The notes below the pieces were generated by a model that saw only the letters and a list, made by a program, of their open reading frames with translations, was not told where the DNA came from and searched no databases. Positions 44,167 through 53,175 of a stretch of DNA of 64,000 nt are shown here, in pieces; positions within the stretch are counted from its first letter, which is position 1, and each line of letters opens with the position of its first letter. The DNA is from Candidatus Obscuribacterales bacterium (GTDB taxonomy: Bacteria > Cyanobacteriota > Vampirovibrionia > Obscuribacterales > Obscuribacteraceae): positions 1-64,000 of the forward strand of contig JAIELX010000020.1 in the NCBI GenBank assembly GCA_019752635.1, in the 5' to 3' direction. The position numbers and the translations under genes were made by a program.

Positions 44167-44868
44167 ATGGCCAGGATTCTTCTAGTCGAAGACGATCTCG
44201 AGTTAAGCGAGCGGCTACAAGAGTGGTTGATTTTTGAGTGGCACACCGTAGATGCTACCGAAACTGGGGAAGCCGCTATGGAACTGCTTTTGTTGAGCAC
44301 CTATGACGTGATATTGCTGGACCGACAGCTGCAAGGTGAAATGAGCGGGCTGGACGTATGTCAGCGCTTCCGGGCCCGTGGCGGTTTGACACCAATATTG
44401 TTTCTTACTGGACTTACGGCGCTCAGTGATAAAGTGACCGGCTTTGAATCCGGCGCCGATGATTACTTAACGAAACCATTTCAATGGCCGGAACTTTCGT
44501 TACGCATCAAGGCCTTGCTGCGACGACCGCCGATCAAGTCAGCTTCAGTACTTATGGCAGGCGACCTTGAGATGGATTCAGAAACACATCAGGTCAGTCG
44601 AGCCGGTCGGCCAATCCGACTGTCTCGAACGGAATATCAGCTCTTAGAACTGTTCTTGAGCCATCCAACACACGTATTCACAACGGATTCCATCCTGAAG
44701 CGAATCTGGCCGGTTGAATCCGAGCGCTCGCCAGAGGCCTTACGGACCCTGCTGAAAAAGCTGAGAAGCAAGATTGATATTGAAGGTCAACCGTCGCTGA
44801 TCGAAAATTATCACGGGGTTGGCTATAGTCTGCAACAACCCGCGAAGATCGAATCTGAAAGCAATTAG
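44167..44868 (+). CDS. OmpR-type response regulator (orphan)
   Basis: The 233-aa regulator has the receiver acidic pair VEDD, Asp52 (VILLDRQLQG), FLTGLTALSDK and Lys in TKPFQWPELS. The winged helix has RLSRTEYQLLELFL, LRTLLKKLRSKID and IENYHGVGYSL. No histidine kinase gene is adjacent, so it is an orphan here. An excellent AGGAGG lies 7 bases before the ATG. The convergent gene at 44879 encodes a small exported protein, only 10 bp away. Confidence 0.94.
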   Translation: MARILLVEDDLELSERLQEWLIFEWHTVDATETGEAAMELLLLSTYDVILLDRQLQGEMSGLDVCQRFRARGGLTPILFLTGLTALSDKVTGFESGADDYLTKPFQWPELSLRIKALLRRPPIKSASVLMAGDLEMDSETHQVSRAGRPIRLSRTEYQLLELFLSHPTHVFTTDSILKRIWPVESERSPEALRTLLKKLRSKIDIEGQPSLIENYHGVGYSLQQPAKIESESN

Positions 44869-44878
44869 GGGCGAACTG

Positions 44879-45340
44879 CTACTGAGGGAAATCCCAGGCA
44901 CTGGGAGAGCTAATTCGGTGATTCGTGGTTAAATCAGGGCATTGCAACATCGCATTTTCGAGATGATTCTCGGTGGTAAATCCTTTGTCCCTATTTTCGG
45001 AGAAGGGAAGAAGCGGTCTATCGCCGCCAAAAACAGCGTCGCCGCCCGCTTTAACAAACCCGCTCAGTCTGGTGGGTGGAAGTGTTCGCTTTCCCAATTG
45101 TCGTAATGCCAGGTTGCCCGGGGAGCTACCGTTGGCCAGGGGATTGCCGCTGGACGCTGGACTCAAGCCAATATTCTGGTTGTAGGTGTTTCCAGCATCG
45201 CCGTAGTAATTACCGGCGGTTTCCCCATTACTCCACCCGCCATAGGCGCCGGTATCTGCTCGACCTTGGGCGAACACGGGTAGGGTTGAGGTGCAGGTGG
45301 ACATCGCTAAACAAAACGATAGTAAGAATCTGAAGGTCAT
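44879..45340 (-). CDS. Small exported Gly/Asn-rich protein
   Basis: The 153-aa product has a signal peptide (MTFRFLLSFCLAMSTCTSTLPVFA, cleavage near FAQG). The mature part begins with a Gly/Tyr/Asn-rich stretch (GAYGGWSNGETAGNYYGDAG) and then a more ordinary tail. It is similar in style to the Gly/Trp/Tyr-rich exported protein at 49464, although the sequence does not match further. The ATG follows GAGAGG. The upstream open frame at 45337 overlaps it by 4 bp. Confidence 0.75.
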   Translation of the reverse strand: MTFRFLLSFCLAMSTCTSTLPVFAQGRADTGAYGGWSNGETAGNYYGDAGNTYNQNIGLSPASSGNPLANGSSPGNLALRQLGKRTLPPTRLSGFVKAGGDAVFGGDRPLLPFSENRDKGFTTENHLENAMLQCPDLTTNHRISSPSAWDFPQ

Positions 45341-45555
45341 CTATGAATTCCTCTCATAACACGGCAACTATAAGATCCAACCGGTAGAACCGGAGGAATC
45401 TTCACTGTCATTGGGACTTCCGACGTGGTAACGAAAACCAATGGATTTAAGATGGGGCGAAGTTGTGAGTAATTAGTGACCGGTTTCATTAACGTTGCAT
45501 TGAAGACTGTTGTCTCAGCCCTCAACTCAGTCCGCGTCAAAGATGTTGCTGTCAC
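45337..45555 (-). CDS. Possible small ORF overlapping the next gene
   Basis: A 72-codon frame (GTG start) ends in an ATGA overlap with the exported-protein gene at 45340. The composition is protein-like but has no motif (LNPLVFVTTSEVPMTVKIPP), and its own ribosome site is poor. It could instead be a leader that couples translation. Low confidence. Confidence 0.3.
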   Translation of the reverse strand: MTATSLTRTELRAETTVFNATLMKPVTNYSQLRPILNPLVFVTTSEVPMTVKIPPVLPVGSYSCRVMRGIHR

Positions 45556-45745
45556 GTAACCGATATAGCCTCACAAGCTATCGGGGGGCGGGACGTTGCA
45601 GAATGGATGTGCTATCAGTTACGAAAGACTGGGTAGGGACGAGCCATGCTCGTCCGTTTTAAGAACCTCGATAAAAGCGGACGTCCATAGGGCGTCCTAC
45701 CAAGATTTGACTTGTGCTTGCTAACGGATTAACGCGCGGCCCGAG
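45341..45745. other. Gap of about 400 bp with REP-like element
   Basis: Besides the doubtful ORF at 45337-45555 and the paired hairpins at 45632-45701, nothing gene-like is seen. The gap lies between two minus-strand genes, so it should hold the promoter of the exported-protein gene; no clear boxes were recognised. Confidence 0.4.
45632..45701. repeat. Paired REP-like hairpins in inverted orientation
   Basis: Unit one has GTAG followed by GGACGAGC-cat-GCTCGTCC (stem 45637-45644 with 45648-45655). Unit two, read on the minus strand, has GTAG followed by GACG...CGTC (45683-45697). The outer ends GGTAGG and CCTACC are inverted copies, so the 70-bp element resembles a bipartite BIME as found in enterobacteria. 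Both units carry a GTAG head, as does the hairpin at 38359. Confidence 0.6.
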
Positions 45746-46081
45746 TTAGACAGATTCTTTGCGGGCGCGCTCCAGCGCCGCCGCTTCGACTAGCAGACCC
45801 TGGCGTTCGTAGCACTTCCATGTATCCGACCACTTCATTATCAGGAAGCGGGTTTGGGAATACTTCTTTGCCAATCGAGTAATTTTTGCATTGCCACTGC
45901 GAAGAACTTGCAGATGATCGAGCTTGGCACAGGTCAGGCAATAGACTTCATTATCATCGTCTTTAGGCTCAAGCTGCACGAGGTCATTGACCGCTAATTT
46001 CTTATCGCAACCAAAACAGCGCGACGAACGGCTGAGAGCGAAAACACTTGGATCCTTGCTCTTCTCTGCCTCCGCTGCCAC
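45746..46081 (-). CDS. Small Zn-binding protein, DUF2293-like N-terminal module
   Basis: The 111-aa protein has CFGCDKK and CLTCAKLDHL, two Cys-x2-Cys pairs about 29 residues apart that could bind zinc, followed by RFLIMKWSDTWKCYERQGLLVE and EAAALERARK. The order resembles proteins annotated DUF2293 in actinobacteria, in which such a zinc ribbon and RYERQG-type segment precede the DUF; the later part is absent here. The role is unknown. AGGAG lies 7 bases before a GTG start. It lies 18 bp after rdgB on the same strand, so it may belong to the rel-rdgB transcript. Confidence 0.75.
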   Translation of the reverse strand: MAAEAEKSKDPSVFALSRSSRCFGCDKKLAVNDLVQLEPKDDDNEVYCLTCAKLDHLQVLRSGNAKITRLAKKYSQTRFLIMKWSDTWKCYERQGLLVEAAALERARKESV

Positions 46082-46099
46082 TTTTGCGCTCCTGCACTT

Positions 46100-46699
46100 C
46101 TAACGATTTGCTTCCGTCGAGGCCATTTTTTTCAGGAAAGCAACCACTTGCGCCCACGCTTGCCCTCGGTGCGAAATACGATTCTTTTCCTCAGCGGCAA
46201 TTTCTGCGGCCGTCATGTTTTTCTTTGGCAAGAAGAACACCGGATCAAAGCCAAAGCCGTTGTCGCCTTTCTCCTCATAGCCGATAATTCCCTCCCAGCA
46301 GCGAATGGTGTTGAATGCCACCGTGCCATCAGGATTTGATACCACCATCGCGCAGAAAAAAGCTGCCTGCCGTTGGTCCGACTTAACTGTTTCCATTTCC
46401 TTCAAGAGTTTCTTTCGCCGGTCGGCATCAGTGCCTTCGCAATAACGAGCAGACTGCACTCCGGGGCGCCCGTTTAATGCTTCAACTACAAGTCCGGAAT
46501 CGTCAGCAACAGAAAGTACGCCTGTCATCTCGGCAGCTACGGTTGCCTTTATGCGTGCGTTTTCGAAAAATGTTTTGCCTGTTTCGGCTGGAGAAAAATT
46601 TTCCGGCGCCATTTCAATTGATAGCCACGGTTCGCTCTTAGAAAGCTCTGTAAACTCTTTGAGCTTTCCAGGATTGGTTGTTGCCAATACTATCTTCAT
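46100..46699 (-). CDS. rdgB: Non-canonical purine NTP pyrophosphatase (RdgB/HAM1 family)
   Basis: The 199-aa enzyme hydrolyses dITP, ITP and XTP to monophosphates, keeping them out of nucleic acids. It shows VLATTNPGKLKEF, ENARIKA, SVADDSGLVVEALNGRPGVQSARY split over the family's central region, NGFGFDPVFF and SHRGQA near the end. Its ATG overlaps the stop of rel (ATGA), so the two are translated together; rel-like enzymes and purine pool cleaning both act on purine nucleotides. Confidence 0.95.
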   Translation of the reverse strand: MKIVLATTNPGKLKEFTELSKSEPWLSIEMAPENFSPAETGKTFFENARIKATVAAEMTGVLSVADDSGLVVEALNGRPGVQSARYCEGTDADRRKKLLKEMETVKSDQRQAAFFCAMVVSNPDGTVAFNTIRCWEGIIGYEEKGDNGFGFDPVFFLPKKNMTAAEIAAEEKNRISHRGQAWAQVVAFLKKMASTEANR

Positions 46700-49182
46700 T
46701 CTTTTGATTTCGCCTGTTTCGCCTTCGATCCGCTGCTTTGATCGGCGCCGCGCGCGGTGCTTTTCAAAGGACTCTTTTTGCGATGATTTTGACGCTGTAC
46801 GTGAATGACGTCGCTTATTTGCCCGATTGCAGTATTTACGTGTTGCAGTTGTGAAATATCACAAACTTCAATCATCAGGTGAATTGTAGCCGTCTTTTTA
46901 TGCGGATGAGTTTCAACGCGCAGGTCGCTGAGATTAATCTTGTTGTCCGAGATCTTCTTGAGGATGTCACCGGCAATGCCCACTCGGTCAATGCATTCGA
47001 CTAGCAGATATGCCGGGTACTTGCCTTGTTCTTCGTCAGACCAGGTCAATTCCATCTGGCGCTCTTTCTCGACCTTGTAAAGATTGGCGCAGTCGGTTCT
47101 GTGTACGGTTATGCCACTACCTCTAGTGACAACGCCTGCAATGCTCTCGCCGGGAACCGGTGAGCAACACTGGGCCAAGTTGTGCATCAGTCCCTGGAGA
47201 CTGCTGACATTGCGATTAGTTCGTGTTTGCGAATCTTGTGCAACAGTTGGAGGTTCTTTGCGGGTGGCGCGCTCCTGTGCTTCTTGTTCGCGAAGTCTAT
47301 TGACGATCTGCGCGACAGAAAGGTCGCCATAGCCTAGTGCTGCGAGAATGTCATCAGGCTCTGTGATGTTGAGCTTCTTCGCGACATCTTTAAATCGTTC
47401 GGATTTCAACAGTTCGTCGAAGTTTGCTTTTCCGAGTTCATTCTCCAGCATGGAGCGTCCTTGCTGAATGTGTTCTTCTCGGTGGTGCTTCTTGAACCAT
47501 TGTCGAATTCGGGCTTTTGCGCCATGGGTAACGGCCATGTTCAGCCAGTCCATGCGCGGATGGGCTGCTTTGCTGGTGATGATCTCGACAATGTCGCCAT
47601 TTCGAAGTGGTGTTGCCAGTGGTACCATGCGCTCGTTGACCCGGGCGCCGGTGACATGATTACCCACTTCGGTATGAACTCTATATGCGAAGTCTATGGG
47701 CGTTGAGCTTTTCGGTAAATCGAAAACATCGCCTCGCGGGCTAAACACAAATACCTCGTCGCCGAACAAGTCCATCTTGACGGTGTTGAGGTATTCGCGC
47801 GCATCTTGCAGGTCTTTCTGCCATTCGACCAGCTGTCTCAGCCAGGCGAGTTTGCGGTCAATTTTAGAGTCCGCCATCACGGAGCCCGATTCTTTGTAGC
47901 GCCAATGTGCGGCGATACCATACTCGGCCACGTGGTGCATGCGGCGGGTGCGAATTTGAATCTCCACCGGGCGACCATTGGGCCCCATCACCGCGGTGTG
48001 CAGTGATTGATAGCTATTTGGCTTCGGCATCGCAATGTAGTCTTTGAAGCGCCCGGGAATCGGGCGAAAGAGCTGGTGCACCAGACCCATGACGTAGTAA
48101 CACTTTTGTGTGTCGGGGTCGGAGGTGAGTTCGCAGTAGTTCTTATCTTCCGGGCTGTCGATGATTACGCGGACAGCAAAAACGTCGTAGAGCTCTTCAA
48201 AGGCTTTGCCTTGCTGTTTGAGTTTTTTCCAAATTCCAAACAAGTGCTTGGTGCGTCCAAATACTTCTGCCCTCAACGACTTCGTATCGAGCTCGGTTTG
48301 CAAACGTTGCACTATCTCATTAACAAAGGTCTCGCGCTCTTGCCTACCGGTTGCTACGAGTTCTTCTACGTTAGCGTATTCCTCGGGATGTAAATACTTG
48401 AGGCTGAGGTCCTCAAGTTCCCATTTCATTTGACCGAGACCGAATCGGTTCGCCAAGGGAGCGTATATCTCAAGTGTTTCCTGGGCTATCTCGATCTGCT
48501 TCGCCGGTTTCATATGATCCAGCGTTTTCATGTTGTGCAAACGGTCGGCCATCTTTACGAGCACAACGCGAATATCTTCCGCGATGGCGATCATCAGTCG
48601 TCTGAAGTTCTCAGCCTGGCGTTCTTCTTTTGAGCTAAAACTGAATTTCCCGAGCTTGGTAACGCCTTCGACAATCTTGCGTACGTCTACGCCAAATCGC
48701 CCCTCCAGCTCCTCACCCTTCACTTCGCAGTCTTCAATGGTGTCGTGCAGCAGTCCCGAGCAGATGGTATCGACGTCTGCGTTAAGATTGGCAAGCGAGA
48801 TCGAAACCTCGACCGGGTGGATGATGTAAGGTTCGTCAGATTTGCGTACTTGTCCGTCGTGACTCTTAAATGCGAACTCGTACGCCTTACGAATTTTGGT
48901 TATCTCGTTGGCGTCCTTGCCCGACCGCTCCAGAGCAGCGATCAACGGTTTGCCAATCTCTTCCATGGTGTACTTGGTTGGAACCGGTGGTTTCGTTGGT
49001 GTCACATCGATTTTGGGTGCCAGAACCGCCTTGTCGTCCCCGGTGCCATTGGATGGTACTACCGGTGAGGCGCCTTCCTGTACTTGAATCGCTGTGCTCT
49101 CTGCGTCGCCCGGTGGCGGGTTTATAGGCGCAGGGTTTTGGCCTGCTTTCTTGACTTTGCCATTGCCGCGAATATCGCGCAT
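46696..49182 (-). CDS. rel: Bifunctional (p)ppGpp synthetase/hydrolase, RelA/SpoT family
   Basis: The 828-aa long-type stringent factor has a Pro-rich N-terminal extension (about 65 aa), then the HD hydrolase domain (GQVRKSDEPYIIHPVEV, LLHDTIEDC, VKMADRLHNMKTL). The synthetase domain follows (RFKDYIAMPKPNSYQSLHT split, VEIQIRTRRMHHVAEYGIAAHWRYK), then TGS (VFVFSPRGDVFDLP), a zinc-finger-type region (CCSPVPGE) and ACT. Both sets of catalytic residues appear intact. The ATG at 49182 with GGAG is chosen; a TTG at 49215 would add 11 residues. Confidence 0.95.
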   Translation of the reverse strand: MRDIRGNGKVKKAGQNPAPINPPPGDAESTAIQVQEGASPVVPSNGTGDDKAVLAPKIDVTPTKPPVPTKYTMEEIGKPLIAALERSGKDANEITKIRKAYEFAFKSHDGQVRKSDEPYIIHPVEVSISLANLNADVDTICSGLLHDTIEDCEVKGEELEGRFGVDVRKIVEGVTKLGKFSFSSKEERQAENFRRLMIAIAEDIRVVLVKMADRLHNMKTLDHMKPAKQIEIAQETLEIYAPLANRFGLGQMKWELEDLSLKYLHPEEYANVEELVATGRQERETFVNEIVQRLQTELDTKSLRAEVFGRTKHLFGIWKKLKQQGKAFEELYDVFAVRVIIDSPEDKNYCELTSDPDTQKCYYVMGLVHQLFRPIPGRFKDYIAMPKPNSYQSLHTAVMGPNGRPVEIQIRTRRMHHVAEYGIAAHWRYKESGSVMADSKIDRKLAWLRQLVEWQKDLQDAREYLNTVKMDLFGDEVFVFSPRGDVFDLPKSSTPIDFAYRVHTEVGNHVTGARVNERMVPLATPLRNGDIVEIITSKAAHPRMDWLNMAVTHGAKARIRQWFKKHHREEHIQQGRSMLENELGKANFDELLKSERFKDVAKKLNITEPDDILAALGYGDLSVAQIVNRLREQEAQERATRKEPPTVAQDSQTRTNRNVSSLQGLMHNLAQCCSPVPGESIAGVVTRGSGITVHRTDCANLYKVEKERQMELTWSDEEQGKYPAYLLVECIDRVGIAGDILKKISDNKINLSDLRVETHPHKKTATIHLMIEVCDISQLQHVNTAIGQISDVIHVQRQNHRKKSPLKSTARGADQSSGSKAKQAKSKE

Positions 49183-49463
49183 CTTCACCGGCTGCTCCGT
49201 AGCTTGGGACCCCAATAGGGACGTGCCCCGGCTACTGGAATGAGGGGACGAATTAACTTTATTCCACTCTGCCTGCCGTTTTTTGCAAAGCCGGGAACAA
49301 ACTTAATGATGATTATACAATTGCCCTATCCATAGATAAAGCAAGGATTAAGCCGAGTGTGGTGGAATTCCCGGGGTTTGTGCATTCTGATTCTGTCGAA
49401 GTCCTGTGGATGGCAGGTTCGACGGTTGCCGACCGTTGCCCACACAACGTTACACTCAGTTTG

Positions 49464-50435
49464 TTAGCGTTGCTGCTTGAAGGGATCGCCGTCGGGCCCC
49501 CAGTAGTCTTTGGGCGGTGGCTCGGACGGAGCAATCAGAACCGGTGTTTGGCCGCCGGAAGCGTAGTAGTTGCCGGAGGCTGAGGGATCTGCCGTCGAGG
49601 GTTGATAGTAGTTGCCGGATGATTTTGAGGGGGCGCTTTGATAGACAGAACCGCCCGGGTCGCAGATAGCTCCCCGCCGGAAACCCAGTGCTGCTGAAGC
49701 CGGAGCCCAGCCGCCGTAACCGCCCCAGCCGCCGTAACCGCCCCAGCCGCCATAACCGCCCCAGCCGCCCCAGCCGCCATAACCGCCATAACGTCCCAAG
49801 CTTACCGGTCCGATTCCGCCCCAGCCGCCTAGACCGGGCCATCCCCAGCCACCATAGCCTAGTCCTGTCAATCCGCCTCCAAGGGTGAAAGCGCTGGCTG
49901 CTCCCGGGAGTCCTAGTGTTGCCCCGAGGTTTGGCAATCCCCAACCACCATAACCTCCCCAGCCGTAGCTCGGAGCGTATCCGTAAGAGCTACCGTTCCG
50001 ATAGGGCGCACTCCAGCAGCCCGCAAAGCCGGGGAAGCCGGCATAGCCAGCCGCCAGACCCGGTGTATAGCTTCGGAACGTGGTGGAAGGAACCGTGCTG
50101 TCGGAACCTTGTCCACCAACAATCTCAATAGGTCGCTGGTAGATTGGTGCTTGGGTCACAGCCCATGATGGAACCTGAAAGCTTCCGACCGAGACTGAAT
50201 GTTCATTGCGAGCCTTTTCGCGAGCGGCGGCATCGTGCATTTGTTGCTCGCGCACTCTTTGAGGGACACGATCCGTTCCCCGACTTGAGAAGTTGGACTG
50301 TTCACCGCCCGTAAAGCGATCCCATTGTTGCTGGTCTCTATAATTGTATGCTGGCGGAGTTTCTGCCGCTGTGCACGGTAACTGATGCACTAGTACGGCA
50401 ATCCATACCCAAGCGATCCAAAATTCAGTTCTCAC
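49464..50435 (-). CDS. Exported Gly/Trp/Tyr-rich repeat protein
   Basis: The 323-aa product has a signal peptide (FWIAWVWIAVLVHQLPCTAAE) and a polar first part. A low-complexity region at about 165-245 is built from repeated G-G-W-G-G-Y units (YGGWGGYGGWGG), followed by a Ser/Tyr-rich tail (SGNYYASGG). Such regions may mediate self-association or interaction with surfaces. The tandem DNA repeat behind it is at 49708-49797. It begins 11 bp after the HEAT gene, so both form one unit. The GTG start has only a weak ribosome site. Confidence 0.8.
   Translation of the reverse strand: MRTEFWIAWVWIAVLVHQLPCTAAETPPAYNYRDQQQWDRFTGGEQSNFSSRGTDRVPQRVREQQMHDAAAREKARNEHSVSVGSFQVPSWAVTQAPIYQRPIEIVGGQGSDSTVPSTTFRSYTPGLAAGYAGFPGFAGCWSAPYRNGSSYGYAPSYGWGGYGGWGLPNLGATLGLPGAASAFTLGGGLTGLGYGGWGWPGLGGWGGIGPVSLGRYGGYGGWGGWGGYGGWGGYGGWGGYGGWAPASAALGFRRGAICDPGGSVYQSAPSKSSGNYYQPSTADPSASGNYYASGGQTPVLIAPSEPPPKDYWGPDGDPFKQQR
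49708..49797 (-). repeat. Tandem repeat encoding Gly-Trp-Gly-Gly-Tyr units
   Basis: On the plus strand an 18-base unit (CCGCCGTAACCGCCCCAG, with T for G variants) recurs several times in register, giving the Y-G-G-W-G-G protein repeat. Units keep the reading frame, so length changes would add or remove six residues. Confidence 0.75.
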
Positions 50436-50446
50436 GTTTCTTTCTC

Positions 50447-51673
50447 TCAGTCCGCCGCATCTTGTATCTTCTGTGCGATCTTTATGTTTTTATTCCCGAG
50501 AATCAGTTGGATAAAGCCGCCATTGGCGAAGGCAAAGTTGTCGCCATTTGCTTTCTCGATGACTGTGCTTCCCATCGGTTGCTTCTTGTGAACGATGAAC
50601 GGATCTGTTGTCGAAAATTCGAAATCATTCTCCGCTGTAATCTTCAACGTCTCACCCGGTGACAGGTGCAGGATCTGCGTTTCTGCTTTTCGTTGGATTT
50701 TGATTCCGTCAGTTAACTCAAGTTCGTTGACGGATTGATCGAATTCCTTCTGGAGCCATTCTTGCTCGGCGTAGTGTTCGCCACGTATAGAAGCCAGCGC
50801 GAAACGAGCTTCAGTGCTTACGGTCCACCAACCAACCAGCAAAGCATTGTCTTCTTTCTCCAGACGTTTAAGTTCGGAAATTACCCGCTTATCCTTCGGT
50901 TTTGCAATTGACGCAAGCGCGTAGGCCGCCCAAAATCTGATCGCAATTGACGCGTGCCGGAGAAGTTCGGAAAGTTGTTTCGTTGTAGCATGACTGCGGG
51001 CAGCAAGCATGCCGACAGCCTCCAGTGCTTCCGTTCGAACGGAGTCGACTTCATACTCATCGCAAGCCACTTCCATCAGCGGCCTCGACGCGTCGCGATC
51101 TCCTTTAAAACCTAACGCGTACGCCGCTGCTGAACGCACTTCTTTGTTGGGATGCTCGGTAAGAACATCGATCAATTGTTCGGTTATTTTTTTGCTCTTA
51201 AATCGAACAATTACTTTTGCTGCTTCCCATGATAATTCTGGTTCATCGCATTGCAGGCACTCAAGCAAAATTGATGCCGCCTTCTTGCCCTGAATATTGC
51301 TAAGGGCATTGAGCGCGGCATATCGTCTGAGCTTGTCCTCGCCCTGAATCAATGCACTCAATTCAGGAATCGCTTCTTTGCATTTTAAATTGCCGACGGA
51401 ATCGGCCGCTTTGATACAAAGATCCGTATCCTCGCCGGACAGCGCTGCTACCAGTGCTAGTTCGCCGCTTCTCTTTGCAGGGAATCTGCCCGTGAGCCAC
51501 GCGGCCGTGCGACGCACTTTGGGATCCTGATTCGGATCAAGTATCGCGGCCACTAATGACTTGTACGAGTTGATTCCCGCGCCGAGTAGATTTTTCAACT
51601 CCGCCCTGCGCGTGTCGCACCGTTTGCAGCCGAGCCGGTCAATTTGATCCGTAAATGATAACTTCTTTGGCAC
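50447..51673 (-). CDS. HEAT-repeat protein
   Basis: The 408-aa protein has about eight HEAT repeats (PKVRRTAAWLTGRFPAKRSG, LRRYAALNALSNIQGKKAAS, NKEVRSAAAYALGFKGDRDA, HASIAIRFWAAYALASIAKP). They form an alpha solenoid, usually a protein-binding scaffold. The N-terminus has four residues typical of a metal knuckle (DRLGCKRCDTRRAE). The C-terminal 70 residues look like a beta-rich domain (SPGETLKITAENDFEF). AGGAAG precedes the GTG. It is followed directly by the Gly/Trp-rich exported protein, an odd pairing, since this protein has no signal peptide. Confidence 0.85.
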   Translation of the reverse strand: MPKKLSFTDQIDRLGCKRCDTRRAELKNLLGAGINSYKSLVAAILDPNQDPKVRRTAAWLTGRFPAKRSGELALVAALSGEDTDLCIKAADSVGNLKCKEAIPELSALIQGEDKLRRYAALNALSNIQGKKAASILLECLQCDEPELSWEAAKVIVRFKSKKITEQLIDVLTEHPNKEVRSAAAYALGFKGDRDASRPLMEVACDEYEVDSVRTEALEAVGMLAARSHATTKQLSELLRHASIAIRFWAAYALASIAKPKDKRVISELKRLEKEDNALLVGWWTVSTEARFALASIRGEHYAEQEWLQKEFDQSVNELELTDGIKIQRKAETQILHLSPGETLKITAENDFEFSTTDPFIVHKKQPMGSTVIEKANGDNFAFANGGFIQLILGNKNIKIAQKIQDAAD

Positions 51674-51877
51674 TTTCTTCCTCGCGCGTCTATTTTAGCC
51701 GCATTTGGATGCCAGTGGCATCTTGTGACAATCGCGATTGCGTTTGTTGTATACGGGAGGGGCGATCAAACAGAATGCTGTCAAGTATGAGAATTTAGTG
51801 TCCAGAAAGTGTTGATAGTTGAATACATGTGTTTGTCGGGAGACGCGTAAGACTTTTCAACCAGGAAGAAGAACCTC

Positions 51878-52714
51878 ATGCAAGAAGTCCAGAACCTCAA
51901 TTCGTTCCGCGATGAAGTCGTACCACATAACGCGGGTGGAGACGATAACGATCCGTGGCAGAACATTGCCAGCGAGATCACCAAGCCGTCTGCTCAGAGT
52001 GAGAAGCCCGGAGACTCTAAGCCTTCCGATGGGCAGAAGCCCTTGCAAGACTTGATTAAGGACCTTATGGAGAAGCATCCGCCCATTGATGGTCGATTCG
52101 AGCGAATTCATAACACGGAGGAGAAGAAAAACGAACTCCTTAACAAAACTGCGCGGGAAATAGCCAAGGCCGCTTCCTTTGACGGAACGATGTCGAAGGA
52201 AGAAAAGGGAAAACTCGCCGACGCGATTCAATCGGCCTATGACATGGGATGCGAGAAAGAATTGATCAAGTCGATCAATGCGAAACTAAAAGAGGCCGGA
52301 TCGAAGCACCGCGTGTTCCTTGATACGCGCCAAGGTGAGGACGATAGAACTCCGATTCGAAGGGCATTGATGGCGGACCGCCAGATTGCCGTTGTTAACA
52401 CCGACACCGGAGAAGTGACGGATTCGCACAAGTTCACTGTCTTTAATAACGATGTTCTCCGCCCGCCGATTCACGAGCCGTGGCCCCGTCCGCGACCGGA
52501 ACCGATTTTCCCGGTCGATCCGATTTTTCCGAACGATCCACCGATTAAGCCGATTGATCCAAACGTACCGCGATTGGATCCACCTGGCGGCGAAGTACCG
52601 CGCCATCCTCGCTACCCCCGTCTCGTGCCGCAGACACCTGAAGTTGAAACTCCTGATTGGATGAGACGTCAATTGGAAAATCTGCCGGAAAAAATCAAGA
52701 AAGCCGGCTTGTAG
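51878..52714 (+). CDS. Unknown protein, paralog of the gene at the window end
   Basis: The 278-aa soluble protein has a conserved central region (about 85-185): AREIAKAASFDGTMSKEEKG, CEKELIKSINAKLKEAG, SKHRVFLDTRQ and RQIAVVNTDTGEVTDSHKF. This region aligns almost residue by residue with the partial gene at 63571-64000, so there is a family in this genome. The N-terminus is polar and acidic. The C-terminal third is Pro/Arg/Asp-rich (EPWPRPRPEPIFPVDPIFP), followed by MRRQLENLPEKIKK. No known domain is recognised. AGGAAG precedes the ATG. Confidence 0.8.
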   Translation: MQEVQNLNSFRDEVVPHNAGGDDNDPWQNIASEITKPSAQSEKPGDSKPSDGQKPLQDLIKDLMEKHPPIDGRFERIHNTEEKKNELLNKTAREIAKAASFDGTMSKEEKGKLADAIQSAYDMGCEKELIKSINAKLKEAGSKHRVFLDTRQGEDDRTPIRRALMADRQIAVVNTDTGEVTDSHKFTVFNNDVLRPPIHEPWPRPRPEPIFPVDPIFPNDPPIKPIDPNVPRLDPPGGEVPRHPRYPRLVPQTPEVETPDWMRRQLENLPEKIKKAGL

Positions 52715-52739
52715 CTAGTTGCTTCTATGAACGCAATAA

Positions 52740-52767
52740 AGACGAAGCGGTATCAAACGCTTCGTCT
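52740..52767. terminator. Bidirectional hairpin terminator
   Basis: AGACGAAGCG (52740-52749) pairs perfectly with CGCTTCGTCT (52758-52767), lying exactly between the stops of the plus-strand gene at 52714 and the minus-strand gene at 52768. A-rich sequence on the left and T-rich sequence on the right suit both directions. Confidence 0.75.
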
Positions 52768-53175
52768 CTATTGGTCGAAATAGCTCAAGACAACGAGCAG
52801 ACAAGGTCCGCCGTAGATGACGTTGATGCCGGCATCCTGCGCCGCGCGTACAGCGGACGGACTGTCTGCCCCTGGTTGCATCCAGATGTTCTTGACACCA
52901 CACTTGATGGCGTCCGCTACAATCTGTTCTGTCACTGTCGGCGGTGTGATGATCGATACCGATTGCACCGGTTCGGGCAGGGAGGCAAGGTCCGGGTAAG
53001 CGGTCTCTCCGAGGACACTAGTGACATTCGGATTCACCGGGTAGGCTTTTCGCCCGCTTTGTATAAGACACTGGAAGCACTTGTAACCAAACTTGTAGGT
53101 AACTTCGCTGGCTCCGGCCACTCCAAAAGAGGGTGCGCTCAAGAATGCTTCAATATCACTGTTTGCGCCGGACAT
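52768..53175 (-). CDS. CoA-binding protein (YccU-like)
   Basis: The 135-aa Rossmann-type protein has SFGVAGASEVTYKFGYKC split over the first strand, YPVNPN, VSIITPP, NIWMQPGA and the late GPCLLVV-type ending usual in the family. The family binds CoA; its cellular role is not established. AGAGGACC precedes the ATG. It is convergent with the unknown gene at 51878. Confidence 0.92.
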   Translation of the reverse strand: MSGANSDIEAFLSAPSFGVAGASEVTYKFGYKCFQCLIQSGRKAYPVNPNVTSVLGETAYPDLASLPEPVQSVSIITPPTVTEQIVADAIKCGVKNIWMQPGADSPSAVRAAQDAGINVIYGGPCLLVVLSYFDQ

